A stretch of 64,000 nt of DNA, taken from Syngnathus acus (lineage: Eukaryota; Chordata; Actinopteri; Syngnathiformes; Syngnathidae). Both the position numbers and the translations under genes were made by a program. The notes under the pieces were generated by a model. That model saw only the letters and a program-made list of their open reading frames with translations. It was not told the origin of the DNA and ran no database searches. Below, piece by piece: positions 63,301 to 64,000 of the stretch. The DNA lies in assembly GCF_901709675.1 (NCBI RefSeq), contig NC_051087.1, positions 13,517,384-13,581,383 on the forward strand, in the 5' to 3' direction. Each line of letters opens with the position of its first letter. Position 1 is the stretch's first letter.

Positions 63301-63639
63301 TTTCTTGCTTGCGAATTGGCCATTTGGCTGTGAAACTTCTAGATATTCTGCAAAAGTATAACCTCTTGGGGTAGTTAGCAGTGTAACACTCAAAACTAAT
63401 GTGTCCGTATCAAAGGTTACACATCTGAGCTCTTGGTGTGTGTGCGCGTGTATGTGTGCGCGTGCGTGTTTCAATGGTTTTGCAGGAGGAGAGCGTAATT
63501 CAAGGGAAAGAGAGCGAGGCAGTACGTTGGCTGTGCCTGAACAGCAGCGCGCGCTTCAGCATCGCTCTCGCTCTGTATCTCCTCACCGGGAGGATTCCTG
63601 CAGGGCGAGGTCGCGGCCTGCACATGTGCCCATGCAAAG
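16263..63639 (+). CDS. rims1: RIM active-zone scaffold protein, rims1-like (5' 15 exons; gene continues past the window)
   Basis: RIM tethers and primes synaptic vesicles at the presynaptic active zone, binding Rab3, Munc13, calcium channels, RIM-BP and ELKS. Fifteen exons join in frame to about 903 residues: Rab3-binding helix about 20-80; FYVE-like zinc finger with ligands C90, C93, C106, C109, C114, C117, C132, C135; charged linker 136-502; PDZ about 517-627; C2A about 682-833; Ser/Arg linker start to 903. In C2A the Asp usually found in SDPYVK is Asn (RNPYVKMYF), as known for RIM C2 domains that do not bind calcium. S361 (RRHSD) aligns with rat RIM1 Ser413, the PKA site. RIMS1 rather than RIMS2 is chosen from [23 protein letters not shown] directly followed by LHQQFESYK (no RIMS2-type insert), and [11 protein letters not shown]. 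The teleost a or b copy cannot be told. The second C2 domain must lie to the right. Confidence 0.95.
16553..16672. repeat. (AC)n(AT)n(AC)n compound microsatellite
   Basis: An AC-rich lead-in, about 35 AT units at 16587-16655, and another AC run. The minus-strand ORFs here are repeat translations. Confidence 0.95.
20136..20510 (+). repeat. Strongly diverged tRNA-derived SINE
   Basis: The 5' part reads AGGCAGCACGTAATCAGCGC then TTGCCTCACAGTCAAAGGTTC. The 3' part (20417-20500) reads TGATTGGCTGACAACCAG and CAGCTGGGATAGGC, with CAGCTCACCC. It is an old copy of the family at 21.6 kb with an insertion or drift between. Confidence 0.55.
21035..21204. mobile_element. TA-flanked CCGTA-end MITE, family A copy 1 (170 bp)
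   Basis: The left end is CCGTAATTTTCGGACTATAA followed by GTCGC, and the right end is its exact inverse. TA lies on both sides (21033-21034, 21205-21206). GTATAAGTCGC recurs just inside each end. It is almost all terminal and subterminal repeat. Longer members of the same family lie at 31.6, 40.2 and 61.8 kb. Confidence 0.9.
21597..21963 (+). repeat. tRNA-derived SINE, nearly full length
   Basis: GGGCACGGTGGAGGCACTGC, TTAGCACGTCCGCCTCACAG, then a degenerate B box (GGGGTTAGATTC), GTTTACTCCCACATTC, GTGATTGGCTGGCCACCAG, TTGGATAGGCTCCAGCTCAC, and a tail AATGGATGGATGGATAAA. The GGATGGATGG tail matches that of the Rex3-like LINEs here, which suggests they supply its reverse transcriptase. Confidence 0.8.
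23009..23108 (-). repeat. SINE 3' fragment
   Basis: On the plus strand CATCCATCCATTTTCTGAAC, then CAGTAGGCAGGGGACACCC and GTTGCCAGCCAATCGCAGGG. It is the reverse of the family's 3' end, including the GGATG tail. Confidence 0.8.
24160..24530. repeat. Two partial copies of a GGGCGATA-type interspersed repeat
   Basis: GCCTGGGCGATACAAGTG then GTATCACAATAC at 24166-24215, and GGGCTGAGTGATATGGCGG then TTTCACAATATAAATATTCC at 24413-24460. Both resemble the end of a common fish repeat with a GGGCTGGGCGATATGG terminus. Opposite ends are not clear. Confidence 0.5.
24957..25227 (+). mobile_element. Possible solo LTR
   Basis: GTATAAAAGAAG (a TATA box) about 50 bp after a CACGTGAC motif, an AATAAAG poly(A)-like signal at 25154, and a CT/GT-rich end. 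This is the order of a long terminal repeat. I could not find a convincing target duplication, and no internal retroelement ORFs are next to it, so this is tentative. Confidence 0.4.
25786..26250 (+). pseudogene. hAT transposase N-terminal fragment (zinc-finger type)
   Basis: [20 protein letters not shown] then [20 protein letters not shown] and [16 protein letters not shown]. The C-x2-C, then H-x-S-S-L-H, pattern is the BED-like zinc finger of hAT transposases related to GTF2IRD2/ZMYM-type domesticated proteins. A frameshift near 26100 moves the reading to [16 protein letters not shown] and [13 protein letters not shown]. The catalytic RNase-H domain is deleted. Confidence 0.8.
26440..26520. 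repeat. (GT)n-rich imperfect microsatellite
   Basis: GTGTGTGCGCGTGTGTGTAT and similar, ending in a G run. It lies inside the hAT element near its right end. Confidence 0.9.
27083..28131. mobile_element. pogo/Tigger-like element, family D (1049 bp)
   Basis: The left end is CCGTATTGACCCGAATATAA then GACGACCC, repeated as GATTATAAGACGACCCCC. The right end is the inverse (TCTTATATTCGGGCCAATAC then GG), with AATGTAAGACGACCCCC inside. TA lies on both sides (27081-27082, 28132-28133). It encodes, on the minus strand, the DNA-binding part of a pogo-type transposase. The catalytic domain is missing. Confidence 0.9.
27326..27874 (-). pseudogene. pogo/Tigger-type transposase N-terminus, one in-frame stop
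   Basis: The frame starts [20 protein letters not shown] and contains [40 protein letters not shown] and [20 protein letters not shown], a psq/CENP-B-like helix-turn-helix pair. A TGA at 27557-27559 interrupts it after KRKDGMPF. The same frame then continues [20 protein letters not shown] and [20 protein letters not shown], the second CENP-B helix-turn-helix. No DDE domain follows. A single nonsense change in otherwise good sequence suggests a fairly young copy. Confidence 0.82.
28523..28590 (-). repeat. LINE/SINE 3' tail fragment
   Basis: TTAGATTAGATTAGATTCAA then TTTTATTGTCATTGAGCAC is the reverse of a common fish retroposon 3' end (…GTACAATGACAATAAA, ATTCTAATCTAATC). Only the tail remains. 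Confidence 0.6.
28592..28720. repeat. Fragment of a GGGCTGTCA-end repeat
   Basis: TTAGGGCTGTCACTTTAACA then GTTAATTAGATTAATCAATT and GACCGCAATTAATCG, resembling the end of a widespread fish hAT-like repeat with GCGATTAATCGC motifs. The other end is not recognised. Confidence 0.45.
29006..29377. mobile_element. hAT-type MITE (372 bp)
   Basis: The ends are CAGTGGTTCTTAACCTTGTT and, reversed, CAGTGGTTCTTAACCTGGGT. Flanks are an 8-bp duplication with one mismatch: TGCTAGTT (28998-29005) and TGCTCGTT (29378-29385). GAACCCC motifs recur inside both ends. It has no coding capacity. Confidence 0.92.
29961..30372. mobile_element. TA-flanked CCGTA-end element, family B (412 bp)
   Basis: The left end is CCGTATTTTCCGGACTATAA then GGCGCACC. 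The right end is its inverse. TA lies on both sides (29959-29960, 30373-30374). The motif GCGCCTTATA occurs six times directly (paired near 30021-30047, 30264-30291 and 30332-30359) and once inverted at the left end. No ORF. Confidence 0.9.
30630..30663. repeat. Short hairpin
   Basis: GTTCAAACCCCACG, a 4-nt AAAT loop, then CGCGTGGGATTTGAAC: near-perfect complementary arms of about 14 nt. The function is unknown. It lies just left of a hAT transposase fragment and may be part of an old transposon. Confidence 0.5.
30725..30935 (+). pseudogene. hAT (Ac/ZBED-like) transposase fragment
   Basis: One frame reads [19 protein letters not shown] and, after a +1 shift, [20 protein letters not shown] then NLPLW. 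This is the VTDNAxNM…A…CxAHxLNL block around the second catalytic Asp of hAT transposases. It is frameshifted and isolated. Confidence 0.6.
31635..32600. mobile_element. TA-flanked CCGTA-end element, family A copy 2 (966 bp)
   Basis: The ends are CCGTAATTTTCGGACTATAA then GTCGC, and the exact inverse. TA duplications at 31633-31634 and 32601-32602. Inside the left end is a block (ATTTATTCGACAAAATCCAA onward) shared with the copies at 40.2 and 61.8 kb. It contains a tandem duplication, at about 31972 and 32149, opening CAATGCCATGTGCCGCGCCG (second copy CAATGCCGTG). Confidence 0.9.
33712..33860. repeat. hAT-like repeat fragment
   Basis: GAGTGGGCAACTCCTGGTCC, then TCAAGGGCCGGAAACCTG, is the end of a common fish hAT-type non-autonomous repeat. 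Only the left part is present. A related fragment, CAATCCTGGTCCCCAGGGTC, is at 36641. Confidence 0.6.
33900..34020. repeat. Interspersed repeat fragment with CCAATACAA units
   Basis: GGGATGTTCAATACCACTTT, then irregular ACCAATACAAG repeats to 33995. It resembles the end of a fish repeat with GATACC units. The boundary is uncertain. Confidence 0.4.
34388..34720 (-). repeat. tRNA-derived SINE, nearly full length
   Basis: In plus-strand reading it runs CATCCATCCATTTTCTGTAC, GTTGGAGCCTATCCCAGCCG, GTTGCCAGCCAATCGCAGGG, CATGTTTTTGGGATGTGGGA, CGGGGAGAACATGCAAACTC and GGAATCAAACCCACACCC (a B box complement), then GTGAGGTGGACGTGC. It has the GGATG tail at its 3' end. Confidence 0.85.
35206..35419 (+). 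CDS. rims1: rims1 exon 2 (helix end and zinc finger)
   Basis: 214 nt, [20 protein letters not shown] then [40 protein letters not shown] and [12 protein letters not shown]. It holds the first six zinc ligands (C90, C93, C106, C109, C114, C117). The acceptor is TTTTCTCCCAG and the donor AACAAT/GTAAGG, phase 0. Confidence 0.97.
37096..37954. mobile_element. TA-flanked CCGTn-end element, family C copy 2 (859 bp)
   Basis: The left end is CCGTTTTTTTCCGTGTATAA then TGCGC. The right end is the inverse (GCATTATACACGGAAAAAAA then CGG). TA on both sides (37094-37095, 37955-37956). It shares with the copy at 6.9 kb the block from ATGCGTATTACAGGTAATAT to TCCGAAACATTT (37379-37545). It then carries a different segment from about 37546 that the first copy lacks. 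A TAAA microsatellite sits at 37817-37852. Confidence 0.88.
40168..40924. mobile_element. TA-flanked CCGTA-end element, family A copy 3 (757 bp)
   Basis: The left end is CCGTATTTTTCGGACTAAAA then GTCGC. The right end is GCGATTTATAGTCCGGAAAT then TACGG. TA at 40166-40167 and 40925-40926. It shares the ATTTATTCGACAAAATCCAA block with the copies at 31.6 and 61.8 kb. A foreign end, CAGTAATCCCTTGCTACATC then GCGG, lies inside at about 40774, so another Tigger-like sequence appears nested or captured. Confidence 0.88.
43904..44000. repeat. Tigger-like left end
   Basis: CAGTAATCCCTCGTTTATTG then CAGATGATTGGTTCCAAGAC and GTGAAAATCCGCGAAGTAG. Related to Tigger-type ends (CAG…CCTCGTTTATTGC). No matching right end was found downstream, so the element is truncated or its end has decayed. 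Confidence 0.6.
44215..44385. repeat. Minisatellite, three imperfect ~65-bp units
   Basis: Each unit contains TACTGTAAATAT, TTTTAGAACTC or a variant, TTATTATAACAA and AAGGTACAA. It lies in the decayed Tigger-like stretch and has no coding role. Confidence 0.75.
44717..44784. repeat. (CT)n microsatellite
   Basis: About 33 CT units in rims1 intron 2. The ORF here is repeat translation. Confidence 0.97.
45005..45352 (-). repeat. SINE flanked by (CAATG)n and (CAATA)n pentanucleotide arrays
   Basis: A short CAATG array (45008-45040), then a minus-strand SINE 3' half (45057-45245: CATCCATCCATCCATTTTCT through GTTGCCAGCCGATCGCAGGG). A 31-bp piece starting CGCACTCACACCTAGGGACA then occurs twice, followed by about 15 CAATA units (45276-45352). 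Next to it, 45345-45430 (ACTTTATTTTATAGGGCATT, CAGCAGCTGCTGTAACAAGG) is the reversed 3' end of another retroposon. The pentanucleotide array may be that retroposon's expanded tail. Confidence 0.8.
47067..47368 (+). CDS. rims1: rims1 exon 3 (zinc finger end and linker)
   Basis: 302 nt, [20 protein letters not shown] then [20 protein letters not shown], ending [12 protein letters not shown]. It supplies the last two zinc ligands, C132 and C135. [19 protein letters not shown] is almost invariant in RIM proteins; the Ser/Thr-rich rest is variable. The acceptor is CCCCTACAG and the donor GAAAA/GTAAGA, phase 2. Confidence 0.97.
48240..48800 (-). mobile_element. Diverged Rex3-like LINE 3' fragment in rims1 intron 3
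   Basis: Minus-strand reading gives [10 protein letters not shown]-like sequence near 48760 (GTGGAGGAGTTCAAGTACCT), then RDRVR-like and GHVPLGK-type sequence where functional copies have GEVFRACPTGR, and WRYNVF where they have WRDYV. Many frameshifts and stops. It covers the C-terminal part of the reverse-transcriptase ORF and no tail. The long ORFs on either strand here are not genes. Confidence 0.6.
49069..49892 (+). CDS. rims1: rims1 exon 4 (large charged linker exon)
   Basis: 824 nt, residues 228-502, [20 protein letters not shown] onward. Conserved RIM blocks: [20 protein letters not shown] then [53 protein letters not shown], and [20 protein letters not shown] then [14 protein letters not shown]361 in RRHSD is the counterpart of the known PKA/14-3-3 site Ser413 of rat RIM1. 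The acceptor is TTTTTCATCCAG and the donor AAAG/GTCAGT, phase 1. The ORF extends 5' into the intron, which is not coding. Confidence 0.97.
49893..51681 (+). other. rims1: rims1 intron 4
   Basis: 1.8 kb, AT-rich. At 50293-50385 a piece (GTCGCCACACTGAGTCGCAC, then GCTGGATGCCCTTCTTGATG and CAACCTGCCC) is a fragment of a common fish repeat (GCCGGATGCCCTTCCTGACG-type). No exon is recognised. Confidence 0.6.
51682..51722 (+). CDS. rims1: rims1 exon 5 (short exon before the PDZ domain)
   Basis: 41 nt, [14 protein letters not shown]. It corresponds to the mammalian GDLDYYWLDPATWH. The acceptor is TGTGTGTGCAG and the donor CAT/GTGAGT, phase 0. Confidence 0.93.
52227..52404. repeat. (GATT)n(GGTT)n compound tetranucleotide array
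   Basis: About 10 GATT units passing into about 30 GGTT units and closing with GATT. The switch in unit suggests one A/G change spread by slippage. Located in rims1 intron 5. Confidence 0.97.
52705..52815 (+). CDS. rims1: rims1 exon 6 (PDZ start)
   Basis: 111 nt, [20 protein letters not shown] then [29 protein letters not shown] is conserved in RIMs and begins the first strand of the PDZ fold. The acceptor is ATCCCTTTAG and the donor AAA/GTAAGC, phase 0. Confidence 0.96.
54151..54250 (+). CDS. rims1: rims1 exon 7 (PDZ core)
   Basis: 100 nt, [20 protein letters not shown] then [19 protein letters not shown] is the carboxylate-binding loop (GLGF-type) that accepts C-terminal peptides such as those of ELKS and N- or P/Q-type calcium channels. 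The acceptor is TTTGTGTAG and the donor GCAG/GTGAGC, phase 1. Confidence 0.97.
54262..54358. repeat. (AT)n(GT)n...(AC)n compound microsatellite
   Basis: Lies in the 174-bp intron 7 between the two PDZ exons and makes up over half of it. The AT, GT and AC runs are mutually complementary and could fold. Confidence 0.95.
54425..54548 (+). CDS. rims1: rims1 exon 8 (PDZ end)
   Basis: 124 nt, [20 protein letters not shown] then [20 protein letters not shown]. The acceptor is TTTGTTCCAG and the donor ATAGG/GTAAGA, phase 2. Confidence 0.97.
54818..55026. repeat. (CATA)n/(CGTA)n degenerate array
   Basis: ACATACATACGCACATATGT and related units mixing CATA, CGTA, CCTA and CATG in rims1 intron 8. The 134-aa plus-strand ORF here is repeat translation. 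Confidence 0.9.
55516..55775. mobile_element. MITE with ~47-bp imperfect terminal inverted repeats
   Basis: The left arm is AAAGCCTCTATCCCACTGAG then TGGTGAACAATTGTGAG. The right arm, reversed, is GTAAGCCCCAACCCCACTGA then GGGACGAACAATTGTGAC. The 160-bp middle lacks coding capacity. A related solo right arm is at 58.69-58.75 kb. The superfamily is not assigned; target duplication is not clear, though CGATGTT occurs just outside both arms. Confidence 0.7.
56411..56457 (+). CDS. rims1: rims1 exon 9
   Basis: 47 nt, [16 protein letters not shown] across junctions. It matches the RIM1 sequence right after the PDZ domain. The acceptor is CTTTTCACAG and the donor TCTA/GTAAGT, phase 1. Confidence 0.95.
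56631..56743 (+). CDS. rims1: rims1 exon 10
   Basis: 113 nt, [20 protein letters not shown] then [17 protein letters not shown], the linker entering C2A. The acceptor is CATTTAGCAG and the donor TCG/GTAAAT, phase 0. Confidence 0.96.
56836..56966 (+). CDS. rims1: rims1 exon 11 (C2A first half)
   Basis: 131 nt, [20 protein letters not shown] then [20 protein letters not shown] and PDR. The calcium-loop position that is Asp in synaptotagmin (SDPYVK) is Asn here. The acceptor is CCTTATAG and the donor AGAAG/GTAAGG, phase 2. Confidence 0.97.
57062..58685 (-). mobile_element. Rex3-like (RTE clade) LINE, internal fragment in rims1 intron 11
   Basis: The minus strand encodes an endonuclease (58647 leftwards: [55 protein letters not shown]) and then a reverse transcriptase ([75 protein letters not shown]). 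It ends after [20 protein letters not shown], before the catalytic YxDD box. There are frameshifts at about 57830 and 57200. Both ends are truncated and there is no GATG tail, so it is not a simple 5'-truncated insertion. Confidence 0.9.
58693..58750. repeat. Solo arm of the 55.5-kb MITE family, fused to the LINE fragment
   Basis: ACCTTTACCAACAGTCGCAA then CAGTTTGCCCCTCAGTGAG matches the right arm of the element at 55516-55775 (CCTTTTCCAACAGTCACAAT, then TGTTCGTCCCTCAGTGGGG). It abuts the 5' edge of the LINE sequence. Confidence 0.65.
58960..59180 (+). repeat. SINE-like repeat with AATATAAATC tail
   Basis: GGGCAGGCGCATAACGGCAC, then GCTTCCGTCAGCCTGCCTCA, GAGTGCATGAATAACATAT, and CACAATATAAATCTCATGCG, then TTATTGTTATTATTA. 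It is the pattern of a fish SINE ending in AAAGCGCTATATAAATC and (ATT)n, diverged. The following GCGCCCCATCTGACCC to AAGCAGTATCCAAAATG (59191-59240) looks like another SINE end. Confidence 0.55.
59333..60030. mobile_element. TA-flanked Tigger-like element, family J copy 1 (698 bp)
   Basis: The left end is CAGCTGAAGATCAATTTTAC. The right end, reversed, is CAGCGAAGGCTCGACTTTGG. TA on both sides (59331-59332, 60031-60032). It shares GGTTTGGTCATGGACCA near the left and GGGTTAAC near the right with the copy at 61.4 kb. It has no transposase ORF. Its right end is 38 bp from rims1 exon 12. Confidence 0.75.
60069..60240 (+). CDS. rims1: rims1 exon 12 (C2A second half)
   Basis: 172 nt, [20 protein letters not shown] then [20 protein letters not shown] and [18 protein letters not shown]. 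The KRRTKTVKK stretch is the polybasic strand of the C2A domain. The acceptor is TTTCTGTTCCAG and the donor GAG/GTAGGT, phase 0. Confidence 0.97.
60398..60551 (+). CDS. rims1: rims1 exon 13 (C2A end and linker)
   Basis: 154 nt, [20 protein letters not shown] then [20 protein letters not shown] and [11 protein letters not shown]. Last strands of C2A. The acceptor is CCTTTTCTCAG and the donor CAAA/GTATGT, phase 1. Confidence 0.97.
60711..60767 (+). CDS. rims1: rims1 exon 14 (short linker exon)
   Basis: 57 nt, [19 protein letters not shown]. It aligns with mammalian RSQRISDSD followed by the VDDGIGVV segment, but is shorter. The acceptor is GCGTGAGTACAG and the donor AAAG/GTGGGT, phase 1 on both sides, so it could be skipped without a frameshift. 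Confidence 0.8.
60806..60829 (+). CDS. rims1: Candidate 24-nt cassette microexon of rims1
   Basis: CAGCCTATGGGCACCCAGCA then CTGG, between TCCTTCTAG and GTGAGA. In the phase left by exon 14 it encodes AAYGHPAL plus a shared Gly and keeps the frame into exon 15. RIM genes have many alternative exons in this linker. I know of no direct match to this peptide, so it is a candidate only. Confidence 0.4.
61129..61330 (+). repeat. Second type of tRNA-derived SINE
   Basis: GTGTCGCTCTGAATTGGTAG then AGTGGGTCATCC (A-box-like TGGTAGAGTGG) and GTCACCGGTTTGACTCCCAG (B box). Next are CTCCCAGTGGGCCTGCCAGC, CAGCAGCTGCCCATTAGTGT and GCTTTGAGTGCTTTATATAT. It is distinct from the GGCGGCACGG family and lacks the GGATG tail. 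Confidence 0.75.
61773..62100 (+). mobile_element. TA-preceded CCGTA-end element, family A copy 4, right-truncated
   Basis: The left end is CCGTATTTTCCGGACTATAA then GTCGC, preceded by TA (61771-61772). The ATTTATTTAATAAAATCCAA and AACAACAGGCTGAACGGTAC blocks match copies 2 and 3. The right end is absent; sequence passes into a Tc1 transposase fragment near 62104. Confidence 0.85.
62104..62678 (+). mobile_element. Tc1-like transposon 3' fragment
   Basis: Contains the end of a DD34E transposase and the Tc1 3' UTR (GGGTGTACTCACTTTTGTTG), and ends in GGGGTGTAGTCACTTTTGTG then AGATACTG, the terminal inverted repeat, with TA next. The 5' half, including the DNA-binding domain and first catalytic Asp, is gone. 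Confidence 0.85.
62109..62315 (+). pseudogene. Tc1 transposase C-terminal fragment
   Basis: [20 protein letters not shown] then [40 protein letters not shown] and RKVSNIHQ before a TGA. The HDN Asp and the NPIEHLW Glu are separated by 34 residues, the DD34E signature. Homologous sequence continues out of frame for about 110 bp after the stop. Confidence 0.88.
62652..62700. repeat. Perfect 22-bp inverted repeat around a Tc1 end junction
   Basis: GTGTAGTCACTTTTGTGAGA then TA (62652-62673), a CTGTA spacer, and the exact inverse at 62679-62700. It is the right end of one Tc1 copy meeting the left end of another, head to head. Confidence 0.9.
63486..63639 (+). CDS. rims1: rims1 exon 15 (Ser/Arg-rich linker)
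   Basis: 154 nt, [20 protein letters not shown] then [20 protein letters not shown] and [21 protein letters not shown] and [10 protein letters not shown] match RIM1 ([22 protein letters not shown]). The acceptor is GGTTTTGCAG and the donor CAAAG/GTCAGT, phase 2. It is the last exon in the window. A GT-rich tract (63437-63470) precedes the acceptor. Confidence 0.95.
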
Positions 63640-64000
63640 GTCAGTGTAACATGCCACCGCAAATCGGTCACATATCAGTCACTGTCTGTGTTAAAAATAT
63701 ATTAACATAAGACCATGTTTTATTATGTTATACATCAAACTTGTCAAAACTCTTGACCAGTATGCCATTACATCTTCCCTGATGAGCACTTTACTAAATT
63801 GCGTGGAACTGGTCTACGTAGCGAGTGTATAAAAGTTGTAAACACATGGGGCCTGACTTACTAAGATCACAAACGGTAGATGCTAAAATGCATTTTCACC
63901 CCCACAGGCTGTGCATGTTGTCTGTGGACGTGTTGCACATGATCTACTAAGATGGAAATATTTTACTAAGATCACAAATAGCAAGCTCGAAATTGCATGT
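63640..64000 (+). other. rims1: rims1 intron 15 (start)
   Basis: Begins GTCAGT. No further exon before the window ends. The sequence CCTGACTTACTAAGATCACAAA at 63853, repeated in part at 63945-63976, looks like an interspersed repeat end. Confidence 0.6.

Overview
This is vertebrate, almost certainly teleost, nuclear DNA. Genes are split by GT-AG introns, introns are long and AT-rich, and intergenic and intronic DNA is full of fish-type repeats: Rex3-like RTE LINEs with GATG tails, tRNA-derived SINEs sharing that tail, Tc1, hAT and pogo/Tigger DNA transposons, and long tetranucleotide arrays. I cannot name the species from the sequence alone. There are no prokaryotic features, CRISPR arrays or operons.

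Layout: (1) 1.7-2.1 kb, minus strand, one clear exon of a type I keratin-like intermediate-filament gene that runs off the left edge. (2) 10.56-13.46 kb, plus strand, a complete eight-exon type I (K18-like) keratin gene encoding 423 aa, with a TATA box and poly(A) signal. (3) 15.4-63.6 kb, plus strand, the 5' two-thirds of a RIM gene (rims1-like), an active-zone scaffold. Fifteen coding exons join in frame to about 903 residues: Rab3-binding helix, FYVE-like zinc finger, basic/acidic linker with an RRHSD phosphosite, PDZ domain, C2A domain and the start of the Ser/Arg-rich linker. The second C2 domain lies beyond the right edge. Intron 1 is about 18.8 kb.

The rims1 upstream region holds a near-consensus RE1/NRSE (REST site) and a 12-bp inverted repeat with a full CRE (TGACGTCA) in each arm. 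This fits a neuron-restricted, activity-responsive gene lying next to an epithelial keratin gene.

The rest is mostly mobile DNA. The notable pattern is a group of TA-flanked inverted-repeat elements whose ends begin CCGTA or similar and carry iterated ATAAGnCG-type motifs (four end families, eight insertions). One family retains a broken pogo/CENP-B-type helix-turn-helix ORF. A further TA-flanked Tigger-like family has two copies bracketing the C2A exons of rims1. Several insertions show exact or near-exact target-site duplications: 14 bp for a Rex3 tail, 8 bp for two hAT elements, TA for the rest. All homology statements come from reading translations and repeat ends by eye; no database search was run.
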